Position numbers and translations under genes: made by a program. A stretch of 64,000 bases of DNA from a virus, in the IMG/VR virus record IMGVR_UViG_3300049459_000229, positions 1 to 64,000 of that record; one strand, given 5' to 3'. A model generated the notes under the pieces. The model ran no database searches. It saw nothing but the letters and a program-made list of their open reading frames with translations, and was not told where the DNA came from. Positions 45,107 through 53,273 of this stretch are shown piece by piece. Position 1 is the first letter of the stretch, and every line of letters begins with the position of its first letter.

Positions 45107-45128
45107 GCCAGAATGCAAGAATTCTGGC
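45107..45128. promoter_or_regulatory. Palindromic operator over the fibre promoter
   Basis: GCCAGAAT-GCAAGA-ATTCTGGC is an 8-base inverted repeat. Its right arm covers the -10 box (45121-45126) and its left arm covers the expected start site of the fibre promoter. A protein bound here would block transcription of the fibre cassette. Confidence 0.65.
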
Positions 45129-45149
45129 ACGCTTCTTGCTGGATGTAAA
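45121..45149 (-). promoter_or_regulatory. Promoter of the tail-fibre cassette
   Basis: On the minus strand TTTACA and CAGAAT are separated by 17 bases, with GTGC directly before the -10 as in other virion promoters of this phage. The first fibre gene begins about 35 bases below. Confidence 0.65.
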
Positions 45150-45185
45150 GTAACGACAGGAGGTTGTTGACTAGAGAAAATTGTT

Positions 45186-45214
45186 TTGACACAAGACAGA
45201 AGTTTGCTTACCCT
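45186..45214 (+). promoter_or_regulatory. Promoter of the rdgC/replication block
   Basis: TTGACA and TACCCT are separated by 17 bases. It reads rightward, divergent from the fibre promoter, and the rdgC ATG is about 35 bases below the -10. Confidence 0.65.
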
Positions 45215-45248
45215 AATAATCCCTTTCCCAAGAGAATTCACCTACCCT

Positions 45249-46103
45249 ATGTGGCTCAAAAACGCAACCATCTTCGGCATCAGCCCGAAGGCGCAATTCC
45301 CTGTCGAGCAGCTTGAGGCTGCTCGTTTCGTTCCCGCTGGCGACCTGCAGCTGACCTCCAGCGGCTTCGTGCCGATTCAGGGCGAGCTGGCCTACAAGCA
45401 GGGCAAGCACACCTTGCTGCGCTTCATGATGGAAAAGAAACACCTGCCGGGCTCGGCCGTGGCGGTGAAGCTGGAGGAGCGCTGCGCCGAGTTGGAAGAT
45501 CAGCAGGGCTTTCGGCCGGGCAAGAAGGCGATGAAGGAGCTCAAGGAGCAGGTCATCGACGAGCTGTTGCCGCGCGCGCTGTCGTCGCGCCGTTCGACCC
45601 TGGTCTGGATCGATCAGGACCAGCACCGCATCGTGATCGATTCGACGTCGAATGCCGTGATCGATGAGGTCCTGCGCGTGCTGCGTAAGACTTATGAAGG
45701 CATCGACCTGGGTATCTGCGATGTCAGCTGGCCGCGCGCCAAGGTGCTGACCGAGTGGGCGATCGACAACGAGCCGGCTGACTTCACGGTCGACGACACG
45801 GCGGTGTTGGCCTACCCAGGTGAACGCGGCAAGGTTGTGAAGTTCGAACGCGCTGATCTGAGCCAGAAGGATGTGCAGCAGCATTTTGCCGCCGGCGCCA
45901 TCGTGCAGTCGGTCGCCATGACCTTCGGCAGCCGCCTCTCGTTCGTCATGACCGACAACAACCAGATTCGCAAGATTAAGCCGCTAGACGTGCTGCAGGA
46001 AGGCCGCGACGCCGAGAAGGACGTCGACCGCTTCGCCGGCGACGTCGAGCTGATGACGCGCGAGCTGGGCGTGCTGTTCGATCGCCTGGTGCGGGAAGCA
46101 TGA
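45249..46103 (+). CDS. rdgC: RdgC recombination-associated protein
   Basis: The product has 284 residues, close to the bacterial RdgC length (about 300). The start MWLKNATIFGISPKAQFPVE and the middle QGELAYKQGKHTLLRFMMEK are characteristic for RdgC, as is the C-terminal LTREL-type segment. RdgC forms a ring around double-stranded DNA and restrains RecA. A phage copy may protect replicating DNA or modulate recombination. I start at the ATG after the promoter; an upstream in-frame ATG would include promoter DNA. It overlaps the methyltransferase gene by 4 bases. Confidence 0.9.
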   Translation: MWLKNATIFGISPKAQFPVEQLEAARFVPAGDLQLTSSGFVPIQGELAYKQGKHTLLRFMMEKKHLPGSAVAVKLEERCAELEDQQGFRPGKKAMKELKEQVIDELLPRALSSRRSTLVWIDQDQHRIVIDSTSNAVIDEVLRVLRKTYEGIDLGICDVSWPRAKVLTEWAIDNEPADFTVDDTAVLAYPGERGKVVKFERADLSQKDVQQHFAAGAIVQSVAMTFGSRLSFVMTDNNQIRKIKPLDVLQEGRDAEKDVDRFAGDVELMTRELGVLFDRLVREA

Positions 46104-47215
46104 GCACAGCCTATTACAACGAGTTTGATCCCGGCGCCGCGGCGTGGCTCCGGGAGCTCATCAAAGAAAAACTGATCGCGCCGGGCGTGGTCGACGAAAG
46201 GAGCATCGCAGATGTCACACCCGGAGACCTTGCCGGATTTACCCAGTGCCACTTCTTCGCCGGCATCGGCGGCTGGTCCTACGCTCTCCGACTTGCAGGC
46301 GTCCCTGACAGCCGTCGAGTGTGGACGGGCAGCGCTCCTTGCCAGCCTTTCTCCTCGGCAGGCGAAGGCGCAGGGTTTGATGACGAGCGGCACCTATGGC
46401 CCGCCCTCCACCACCATGCCCGCGTCGGACGTCCTGCAGAAATCCTTGGAGAGCAGGTTGCAAGCAGCCTCGTCGACCCATGGATCGACCTTGTACAAGC
46501 TGACCTGGAAGCCTTGGGTTACGCCGTCGGGTCGGTCGCGTTCCCGTCTGCGGGCATCGGTGCTCCGCACATCCGCGACCGCTGCTACTGGGCAGGCCGG
46601 CTGGGTGACGCCGACCTCCCGCGACTGGAAGGACTCGGGAGCCGATATCAAGCCGCGCTCGGACAATGGCAAGGAGCGGCTGGATCAGCTGCCCAGGCAA
46701 GCGAACTTGTGCGGCTGGCCCACGCCGACGCTTTGCGACAGCGGCCGGGTGCCGGCGCCGGACTTCACCACCAAGAACCTCACGCTGAACCATGGCGCGG
46801 TGCTGACGGGCTGGCCCACGCCGCGCGCGGCGGACGGCTCGAAGGGCGTGGACCCGACAGCGGACACGCTGCGCGGGACGGATCTGCCGACCACGGCCAG
46901 CTGGGCGGCTGGGATCGCCGTGCCGGGCCCGGCCCGACTAACGGCTACTGGGAAGCTGCTGACTGGCTTGCATGCCGAGACAGCCGATGGCGGCCTGTTG
47001 AGCCCGGCACACAGCCGCTGGCTCATGGGCTACCACGCAGCCTGGGATCGTGCGGCGCCGGGGTGGCAGGACTGGCACGCGTGGCAGGCCTTGATGCAGC
47101 AAGCCTTGGTCGAGCAAAGAGCTATCGCGTGACGGCGCTGCGCGGCTATGGCAATGCGATCAACGTCTACGCCGCGAAAGCATTTATTGAAGCGTTTTAC
47201 GGAGTATCTGAATGA
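46100..47215 (+). CDS. dcm: DNA (cytosine-5-)-methyltransferase
   Basis: The product has 371 residues with ordered C5-methyltransferase motifs: I FFAGIGG (52-58, SAM binding), IV PCQPFS (80-85, catalytic Cys81), VI-position GEQV (117-120), VIII-position IRDRCYW (158-164), X GYGNAI near the C-terminus. It is at the short end of the family, fitting a phage enzyme. It likely methylates cytosine in the phage genome to escape restriction. Most of its length (46212-47132) also encodes another protein in the +1 frame, so its middle (about 175-310) is unusually rich in Ala, Gly, Arg and His. Confidence 0.87.
   Translation: MSTAYYNEFDPGAAAWLRELIKEKLIAPGVVDERSIADVTPGDLAGFTQCHFFAGIGGWSYALRLAGVPDSRRVWTGSAPCQPFSSAGEGAGFDDERHLWPALHHHARVGRPAEILGEQVASSLVDPWIDLVQADLEALGYAVGSVAFPSAGIGAPHIRDRCYWAGRLGDADLPRLEGLGSRYQAALGQWQGAAGSAAQASELVRLAHADALRQRPGAGAGLHHQEPHAEPWRGADGLAHAARGGRLEGRGPDSGHAARDGSADHGQLGGWDRRAGPGPTNGYWEAADWLACRDSRWRPVEPGTQPLAHGLPRSLGSCGAGVAGLARVAGLDAASLGRAKSYRVTALRGYGNAINVYAAKAFIEAFYGVSE
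46212..47132 (+). CDS. Overlapping gene inside dcm, WPTP-repeat phage protein
   Basis: A 306-codon frame lies entirely inside dcm in another reading frame. Its ATG has AAAGGAG 8 bases upstream, a perfect Shine-Dalgarno sequence in the middle of the methyltransferase gene. The product has STLYKLTWKPWVTPSGR, two GWPTP repeats (GWPTPTLCDS and GWPTPRAADG) and LSPAHSRWLMGYHAAW. I know these features from a phage protein family that usually occurs beside cytosine methyltransferases. So both frames appear to be used. Its biochemical role is unknown; a partner of the methyltransferase is possible. Confidence 0.72.
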   Translation: MSHPETLPDLPSATSSPASAAGPTLSDLQASLTAVECGRAALLASLSPRQAKAQGLMTSGTYGPPSTTMPASDVLQKSLESRLQAASSTHGSTLYKLTWKPWVTPSGRSRSRLRASVLRTSATAATGQAGWVTPTSRDWKDSGADIKPRSDNGKERLDQLPRQANLCGWPTPTLCDSGRVPAPDFTTKNLTLNHGAVLTGWPTPRAADGSKGVDPTADTLRGTDLPTTASWAAGIAVPGPARLTATGKLLTGLHAETADGGLLSPAHSRWLMGYHAAWDRAAPGWQDWHAWQALMQQALVEQRAIA

Positions 47216-47547
47216 CCGCTGGAACCCTAGGCCCCTGTGCCAAGCTGGAGGTGCGCTGCACCATCATCACGCCTGACGGCAGCCGCTTCGTCGGCGAGAA
47301 CTGGTGCGCGCACCCTCAGCCGGTCTGCCCGCGCGCGCCCGGCGAAGGGTATGAGAAGTGCCAGACCATCTGCGGTCAGATCGGCCACGCCGAAGAAGTT
47401 GCCGTGATGCTGGCCGGTGATGCCGCGCGCGGCAGCCATGCCTATGTCGAAAACCACACCCATGCCTGCCGCAATTGCCAGGAAGTTCTGTTCGGCCAGG
47501 CAGGGGTCAAAGCGCTGACCATCGGCGCGCCACCGGAGAAAGTATGA
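47212..47547 (+). CDS. Zinc-dependent deaminase-like protein (CDA/dCMP deaminase fold)
   Basis: The product has 111 residues. H59-A60-E61-E and T-H-A-C86-R-N-C89 match the H-A-E ... C-x2-C zinc site of the cytidine deaminase superfamily, with E61 as proton shuttle. The usual Pro before the first Cys is replaced by Ala (HAC), and there are extra Cys at 39, 50 and 54. It follows dcm directly (4-base overlap). It may act on free dCMP or on nucleic-acid cytosine; pairing with a cytosine methyltransferase is suggestive but unproven. Confidence 0.72.
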   Translation: MTAGTLGPCAKLEVRCTIITPDGSRFVGENWCAHPQPVCPRAPGEGYEKCQTICGQIGHAEEVAVMLAGDAARGSHAYVENHTHACRNCQEVLFGQAGVKALTIGAPPEKV

Positions 47548-47720
47548 CGGACAAGACCTATATGGATGACGTGCTCTGCCCAAGGAAGCACCAGTTCCGA
47601 CTTGCTCGTCGCGTCGATACGGCCGGGAGGAGTGTGAGGACGTTCTGCCCTTTTTGTCAGCGGAGCTATCAAATTACCGCCGGCTCTTTGCCGGCTAAAC
47701 GCCTGAAAGGTAACGAATGA
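47544..47720 (+). CDS. 58-residue zinc-ribbon-like protein
   Basis: The product has 58 residues. C12-P-R-K-H with C-P-F-C-Q at about 35-39 makes a plausible Cys3His or Cys4 zinc site. The rest is basic (RLARRVDTAGRSVRTF). It is between the deaminase-like gene and a 68-residue gene, ATGA-coupled to both. No function is assigned. Confidence 0.68.
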   Translation: MTDKTYMDDVLCPRKHQFRLARRVDTAGRSVRTFCPFCQRSYQITAGSLPAKRLKGNE

Positions 47721-47923
47721 AAAACTGCACCAAGGACGACCTGCCCTTCGAATACATCAAGCCGGCGCCGCTGAATCAGCGCGTCATCCTGCTCGAGCGC
47801 GACGGCTCGATCGACGTCGGGCCGTGGAAAGGCCCGACGGTCGGCAGCAACGCGCGCTACATCGGCTGGCATCCGGTGCCGGCGCGTGACCTGGACCTCG
47901 AGCGAAAGCTCGAGCTGGCGTGA
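47717..47923 (+). CDS. 68-residue hypothetical protein
   Basis: The product has 68 residues. FEYIKPAPLNQRVILLERDG and GSNARYIGWHPVPARDLDLE are strand-rich, with a short charged helix at the end. Overlap upstream by ATGA. No family is recognised. Confidence 0.7.
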   Translation: MKNCTKDDLPFEYIKPAPLNQRVILLERDGSIDVGPWKGPTVGSNARYIGWHPVPARDLDLERKLELA

Positions 47924-48357
47924 TGGTGATGCCTTACCAGCACTATCCGGATCCGGACCTGACCAAGGTCCAGGCGCTGGTCCGGCGCGTCTCCAGCCCG
48001 TTCTGGATGCACCGGCCTGAAGCCTGGATCTGGCAGCGCCCGGACGGCTACCCGCAAGGGTTTGTGGGGCTGATGGACAGCCCCGGGCTGTGCAACTTGC
48101 TGTGGTTGTCGATGGCATTTGATCGGCCGCCGCAGGTCTACGACGCCAACCAGAACGGCCTTTTCCTGCGGCTACTTAGTGGCGCGCGCGATGCGAAGCT
48201 GGGCGGTGAGCCGCTGACCGACTGGGCCGGCCTGCTAACCCTGCAGGAGTTCATCGACCAGCTGCCGCAAGAGGCGGGTCCAGCCGGCACAATCGCGAGC
48301 ACCTACCCGCTGCTGCGGCTACTCGGCGAAAGGAGGCTTGGCCATGCTGACGCTTGA
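47923..48357 (+). CDS. 144-residue hypothetical protein
   Basis: The product has 144 residues. I use the ATG sharing a base with the previous TGA; a GTG lies one codon earlier. HRPEAWIWQRPDGYPQGFVG and GLCNLLWLSMAFDRPPQVYD are Trp/Pro-rich. The C-terminus is helical and overlaps the SNF2 gene start by 14 bases. No motif. Confidence 0.72.
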   Translation: MVMPYQHYPDPDLTKVQALVRRVSSPFWMHRPEAWIWQRPDGYPQGFVGLMDSPGLCNLLWLSMAFDRPPQVYDANQNGLFLRLLSGARDAKLGGEPLTDWAGLLTLQEFIDQLPQEAGPAGTIASTYPLLRLLGERRLGHADA

Positions 48358-49786
48358 GCAGGTGATCGAGCGCTACCCCTTCCCGCATCCGCTGGGAGGG
48401 GTGATGACGCTCGAGCAGATGCAGAAGGAGGACATCGTCAAGGCGGCATTCTGGCGCCGCGCGCTGCTCGATTTGCCGGTCGGCTATGGCAAGACGGTGA
48501 TCGGCACCTGCATCGCCCTGATGCTGCAGCCGCAGCTGACTGTCATCCTGGTGCCGCCGGTCCTGATCGCACAGTGGGTGGCCTGGCTCAACAGCATCCC
48601 CGGCGCCGGGTTGGCGCTGGCGTATGACGCGGCGCCGAAGAAGCGCCGCGCGCTGCCGCTGGAAACCGCCGACTGGCTGATCATGAGCTACCAGGTTTTC
48701 AACAACGACATCGATTTTCTTTCCGATCTGTGCCGCGACGCTGATGTGTTGCTGGAAGTCGACGAGGCGCAGAACCTGAAAGGTCGTGGCGTACTGTTCA
48801 AGAACGTGCGAAACTTCTCGTCCGGCCGCGACCTGATCACGATGTCGGGCACGATCGCCAGCAAGCCTGGCGATTACTACAGCTACATTAAGCTCAACAC
48901 GCCGGACGTCTACACCAGCTACACCGCTTTTGAAAACATCCACGTGCTCGAACGCGACATCTTCAAGCAGCCGAAGGAGTGGCACAACCTCGACCTGCTG
49001 CAGACGAACTTGAACATGCGCCGTATTCACCGCACGAAAGAGGAGGTGCACTCAAAGCTGCCCAAGGCGAACATCATCCCGATCTACTACGACCTGTCGA
49101 AAGAGCACATGGCGCTGTACCGGCGCCTGATGGATGAGCAGCTGCTGCTTCTGGAGGACGGCGGCAAGATCGATGCCACTACCGCCACGAAGCTGTATCA
49201 CGCCGCCCAGCAGATCGTGCTGGATTTCGGCACCTTCGCCGGCGACCCGGAGAAGCGCTCGGCAATCTTCGACCTGGTCGACGGCATCGCCGATGAAATC
49301 AACCTCGGCGGCGAGATTCTGATGGACGGGAAGGTGCAGCCAGCCAGCAAGCTGATCCTCTGGACCACGCACAGGAGCGTGTCGCGGTTGCTTGGTGAGC
49401 ACATGGACGCTCACCTTGCACCGCTCGGCAAGAAGGGTGTAATGGCTTTCTCCGAGGTCGACTCGAAGGCGAATATCCAGCAATTCATGCACGACCCGAA
49501 TACGGTCAATCTGACTGCACAGCCGAGCAGCGCTGGCGCCGGCCTGAACCCGCAGTACATGTGCTGGGAGTGCGCATATATCCAGATACCGACTACCACG
49601 ATTCCCTTCATCCAGTCGTCAGGCCGGATCGATCGCAAGGGTCAGCGCTACAACCCGAACATCCGGCTCCTGATTGCGCGCGGCACGATCCAGGAGCAGC
49701 TGCTGCAGAACCTATTCAAAAATGATGAACTTGTCAATAGAGCAGCAGGTTCGATAAGCTCCATCAGAAATTTGATTTTCCCGTAG
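48344..49786 (+). CDS. SNF2-type helicase/translocase
   Basis: The product has 480 residues. Walker A is LPVGYGKTV (about 45-53), Walker B/motif II is DEAQ (140-143), motif III MSGT (167-170), and QSSGRIDRKGQ (424-434) is motif VI with the Arg finger. This is the SNF2-like superfamily 2 set. I start at the ATG with AGGAGG 7 bases before it; a TTG two codons earlier is less likely. Phage SNF2 helicases move on double-stranded DNA, perhaps in replication, recombination or counter-defence. Two RecA-like domains are complete with no nuclease extension. Confidence 0.88.
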   Translation: MLTLEQVIERYPFPHPLGGVMTLEQMQKEDIVKAAFWRRALLDLPVGYGKTVIGTCIALMLQPQLTVILVPPVLIAQWVAWLNSIPGAGLALAYDAAPKKRRALPLETADWLIMSYQVFNNDIDFLSDLCRDADVLLEVDEAQNLKGRGVLFKNVRNFSSGRDLITMSGTIASKPGDYYSYIKLNTPDVYTSYTAFENIHVLERDIFKQPKEWHNLDLLQTNLNMRRIHRTKEEVHSKLPKANIIPIYYDLSKEHMALYRRLMDEQLLLLEDGGKIDATTATKLYHAAQQIVLDFGTFAGDPEKRSAIFDLVDGIADEINLGGEILMDGKVQPASKLILWTTHRSVSRLLGEHMDAHLAPLGKKGVMAFSEVDSKANIQQFMHDPNTVNLTAQPSSAGAGLNPQYMCWECAYIQIPTTTIPFIQSSGRIDRKGQRYNPNIRLLIARGTIQEQLLQNLFKNDELVNRAAGSISSIRNLIFP

Positions 49787-49802
49787 GAAATAGCTGTAGA
49801 AT
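49772..49802 (+). promoter_or_regulatory. Weak promoter candidate before the primase unit
   Basis: TTGATT, then TGTAGA at 17 bases or TAGAAT at 19 bases, lies over the stop codon of the SNF2 gene. Poor consensus, so low confidence. Confidence 0.3.
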
Positions 49803-49843
49803 CCGCAGTTCAATAAGCAGTTCAACCGTACAAGGAAGGCAAC

Positions 49844-50323
49844 ATGGCAGACTACCGCCCGCTGAACAGAGCTGAAAGACTCAGCCTGCAGTCGCAGTGG
49901 CTCAATCACCGCATGGCCGACAGCCCCGCCTGGAAGGCGGCAGCGCCGCAGCCGCGGCTCCTCTCCGTGAGCGAGAACAAGGCCTTCGTGGCGTGGCTGC
50001 CTGGGGCCGACGGCCAGCCCCAGGTTATCGACCTGTTGCGCGCGACCGACATCCAGATATCATTCACGACCGGCATCACCGTCACCCTCACCGGCCGTGC
50101 CAGCAGCAACGGCTACCACATCAGTACCCATCCGCGCGAGATCCTGCCGGGCGTCTTTGCCTGGGTCCCGCCGTTCTGCGAAGTGCGCTTCTGCCCTTAT
50201 CAGTTCAGCGACCCGGCCAGCGTGTGGCGCACCACCCTGCCGATCATCGTTCGGATACCTGGTCAGATCGTCTTCTCGACGCTCAAGGAGTTCCGCGACC
50301 AGTGGCCTGGCGTGAACGTGTGA
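49844..50323 (+). CDS. 159-residue hypothetical protein
   Basis: The product has 159 residues with an N-terminal helix (RLSLQSQWLNHRMADSPAWK) followed by a beta-rich remainder (QISFTTGITVTLTGRASSNG; SVWRTTLPIIVRIPGQIVFS). AAGGAAGG precedes the ATG. It is beside the primase gene, so a replication accessory role is possible, but nothing specific identifies it. Confidence 0.75.
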   Translation: MADYRPLNRAERLSLQSQWLNHRMADSPAWKAAAPQPRLLSVSENKAFVAWLPGADGQPQVIDLLRATDIQISFTTGITVTLTGRASSNGYHISTHPREILPGVFAWVPPFCEVRFCPYQFSDPASVWRTTLPIIVRIPGQIVFSTLKEFRDQWPGVNV

Positions 50324-50330
50324 GGGCACC

Positions 50331-53273
50331 ATGAGCGCATTCCACTACTACCAGATCAAGGGTGGCGAGGAGGGTTGGCAGCCAGTGCCGGTATCGCACC
50401 GTGACCAGACCATTGCCGATATCCACCCGATGTTCATGACCGTGCTGGCGGTGTCCAAGCTGGTCGACAACCTCACCTACGAGGAAAAGCTGAAGCTGGC
50501 CTACATGGGGCCGTTCTACTCGGACTTCGACTCGGAAGACGGGACCCTGGTCATCGAGAAGACCAACGAGTACCTCGACAAGCTCGAGGCCCTGGGCGTC
50601 AACCTTGCCATGTGCCGGCTGTTCACCACCGGCGGCCGCGGCTACCACGTCGAGGTGCCAGTCGAGCTTTTCATGGACAAGGTGCCGAAGAATGGCGTGG
50701 TCGGTCTGCCCTCGATCTACCGCGAGATGGCGCTGTCGCTGGCCGTCGATACGCTTGATCTGAAGATATACTCGACCGGGCGCGGCCGCATGTGGCGTCA
50801 GCCCAATGTCGAGCGTGACAACGGCCGCTACAAGGTGCCGATCACGGTTGACGAGATGCGGAGCATGACGCCGGAGGTCGCGGTGGCGCTGTCATCGCAG
50901 CCGCGCGACCCGGTCCCGGTACTGCCGCCAGCGTTCTGTGTCAAGCTCTCGATCGAGTATTCCGCGGCCATGCAGAAGGTCGAGGACCTGCTGAAAAAGC
51001 GCGCCAAGTTCAAGCCGGATCCGCATGTGCGCGAGAAGGCCGGCTGCGCTTCCATCCAGTACATGATGGCAGGCCTCGGCATCAAGCATGGCGTCGGTTT
51101 CCAGGAGATCGCCACCCAGCTGGCGATCGCCGCGGTGGCGGCCGGCCTGTCGGAGGAGCGCTTCGTTGTCGAGTGCTCGGGCCTGATCGAGAATCACCAG
51201 GGCGACGGCAGCCGCTACGGCTCGCCGGCGAAGCGCACCGAAGAGCTGCGCCGCATGCACCGCTACATGGACGGCAACGCCTGCTATGAGTTCTCGGTCG
51301 GTGCCATCAAGACGCTGCTGAACCATCCGGCGCCGGACCTTGACGGCATCACGACCACGAAGGAGGAGGTCAAGGCCGAGATCGAGCTTGCCGCCACCCA
51401 GCTGGACGACCCGGAGCTACAGCAGGATGAATATGCGGACGTGGCCAAGGGCGTCACGCTGTCGCGCTACGGCGTGTATGTCGACGGCGAGTTCGGCAAG
51501 AAGCGGGTCTGCGCGGTGTCGTTCGACGCCGCGGCGATCCTCATGTCAAAAGACAGCGACCAGATCATCGGCTACGACGCCGTGGTGCTGGTCAACGGCA
51601 AATCGGTAGGCGCCATCACGCTGGAGAGCGACATGTTCTCCGGCCTGGTTCCTTTCAACCGGTTCGTGTCGAAATACGGGCACGCCTTTCAGGGCACCGA
51701 TGCCCAGGTAAGGACGGTAATGATGCGATTCGTAGAGCAGGCAAAAAGGAAGGGCAATATCAGCTATGTCGTGGAGCGTGAGGGCCTCGACATGATCACC
51801 ATCCCCCAGCACGAAAACCCACGGCTGCGTGAGCCCTTCATGATCTGGTCCGATGCGCACGGTGTGCGCCTTGAGCCGGAGATCGAGGAGACGGGCTTGA
51901 AGATCAAGTTCGCCGGCTACCCGGATCCGCGTGGCGTGTTCAAGACCGACATCTCGAATGCGCCGGCGCTGGCCAGTTGGCTGGAGGAGCCGAACAACAA
52001 GGAGCTGCTGACCGAGACGCTCGAGCATCTGTTCAAGTGCCAAAAGCCCGAGGTGCTGGGCAAGATGCTGGGCTGGTATGTGGCCTGCTTCTGGAAGCAG
52101 CTGTTTCAGAAGCACTACGGCAAGTTTCCGCTGCTGCATATCAACGGTCCGGCCGGCCTCGGCAAGACCGAGAGTCAGCTTGGCCTGGCGTCGATGTTCT
52201 TCTGGCGCGGCGAGGCGCGGCCGCTCTCGCCCGGCTCGACCAACTTCGCGCTGCTGCAGCACCTGATGGCGTCGTCCTCGATCCCGCTGATCCTTGATGA
52301 ATACAAACCGCACGTGATGCAGAAGACGCGTCTGGACCAGCTCAAGGGTCTGCTGCGCGACGTCTACAACCAACGTGACCAGGCGCGCGGCGGCGGCTCG
52401 CGCGAGAGCGATGATTACCGCGTGCTGCAGTTCTCGCAGATGGCCGCGCCCATGGTGTTTATCGCCGAGGCGGCCGAGGAGGAGGCCGCGGTGATGGAGC
52501 GCGTGGTGCTGGTGACGCTGTCCCGCCCACATCAGAGCGAAGGCCTGCGCCGGCATGCGCACTGGCAAGCCTACTGGCGCAATCGCCACCTGCTGGGAAT
52601 CCTCGGCCAGTACCTTGCGATGACCCTGGTGGAGGGCGGCGCCGGCGAGCGCTTTGTCGAGGAGTTCGACGAGCTGTATGCGGACGCGAAGCGCCAGTTC
52701 ATGTTGTCCGAGGAAGACCTGAAGGGCGGCCTGGAGCCGGAGCAGCTCAAGGAAAAGCAGAACACCAAGGAGCGTCCGGTCTACAACCACACGGTGGCAC
52801 GCTTCGGCATGCGTCAGTTGCGCAACCTGGTGAACGATGCGATTGGCCCGAAGTTCGACGGCATCATGGCCGAGATGGAGCAAGGTGTCTTCGCCCGCCT
52901 GCACGACCTGCATGCGGCAACGACGCCGGAGTATATCAAGGTGCTGTCCGAGATTTCCAGCATGAGCCACCACATCGAGGCCGACCGCCAGGATGCGATC
53001 CGCAAGAACTACGAGTACGCCTTCGTCGAAGCAGGCGGGCGCGCGCTCATCGAGATCGCGATCCGGCCGGCCTATCAGCGCTACCGCATGCACTGCCGGG
53101 CGACCGGGCTGGAGGCGCTGTTTGGCGGCTTCGAGAGCTTCGCGCACTCGGTGCAGGACTGCAGCGCGTTCGTCAAGCGTGGTACTGGCGAGAAGCTGCA
53201 GGCGCCGGGCGTATTCACGTTTGACGCGGATGAACTTGCACGCCTTGGCGTCGACGTATTTAAAAGCAATTGA
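50331..53273 (+). CDS. AEP-type primase fused to a helicase/ATPase domain
   Basis: The product has 980 residues. The N-terminal AEP-like primase shows DFD (D65 and D67), the GGRGYH motif (101-106, H106) and D143 in TLDLKIYSTGRGR, the catalytic set of archaeo-eukaryotic primases. A middle region (about 200-560) links to an ATPase with Walker A INGPAGLGKTES (about 604-612) and Walker B PLILDEY (about 650-656). It would synthesise primers and unwind DNA at the fork. The start lies 7 bases past the previous stop. The helicase family is not certain; a superfamily 3 or RecA-like assignment both fit what I can see. Confidence 0.82.
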   Translation: MSAFHYYQIKGGEEGWQPVPVSHRDQTIADIHPMFMTVLAVSKLVDNLTYEEKLKLAYMGPFYSDFDSEDGTLVIEKTNEYLDKLEALGVNLAMCRLFTTGGRGYHVEVPVELFMDKVPKNGVVGLPSIYREMALSLAVDTLDLKIYSTGRGRMWRQPNVERDNGRYKVPITVDEMRSMTPEVAVALSSQPRDPVPVLPPAFCVKLSIEYSAAMQKVEDLLKKRAKFKPDPHVREKAGCASIQYMMAGLGIKHGVGFQEIATQLAIAAVAAGLSEERFVVECSGLIENHQGDGSRYGSPAKRTEELRRMHRYMDGNACYEFSVGAIKTLLNHPAPDLDGITTTKEEVKAEIELAATQLDDPELQQDEYADVAKGVTLSRYGVYVDGEFGKKRVCAVSFDAAAILMSKDSDQIIGYDAVVLVNGKSVGAITLESDMFSGLVPFNRFVSKYGHAFQGTDAQVRTVMMRFVEQAKRKGNISYVVEREGLDMITIPQHENPRLREPFMIWSDAHGVRLEPEIEETGLKIKFAGYPDPRGVFKTDISNAPALASWLEEPNNKELLTETLEHLFKCQKPEVLGKMLGWYVACFWKQLFQKHYGKFPLLHINGPAGLGKTESQLGLASMFFWRGEARPLSPGSTNFALLQHLMASSSIPLILDEYKPHVMQKTRLDQLKGLLRDVYNQRDQARGGGSRESDDYRVLQFSQMAAPMVFIAEAAEEEAAVMERVVLVTLSRPHQSEGLRRHAHWQAYWRNRHLLGILGQYLAMTLVEGGAGERFVEEFDELYADAKRQFMLSEEDLKGGLEPEQLKEKQNTKERPVYNHTVARFGMRQLRNLVNDAIGPKFDGIMAEMEQGVFARLHDLHAATTPEYIKVLSEISSMSHHIEADRQDAIRKNYEYAFVEAGGRALIEIAIRPAYQRYRMHCRATGLEALFGGFESFAHSVQDCSAFVKRGTGEKLQAPGVFTFDADELARLGVDVFKSN

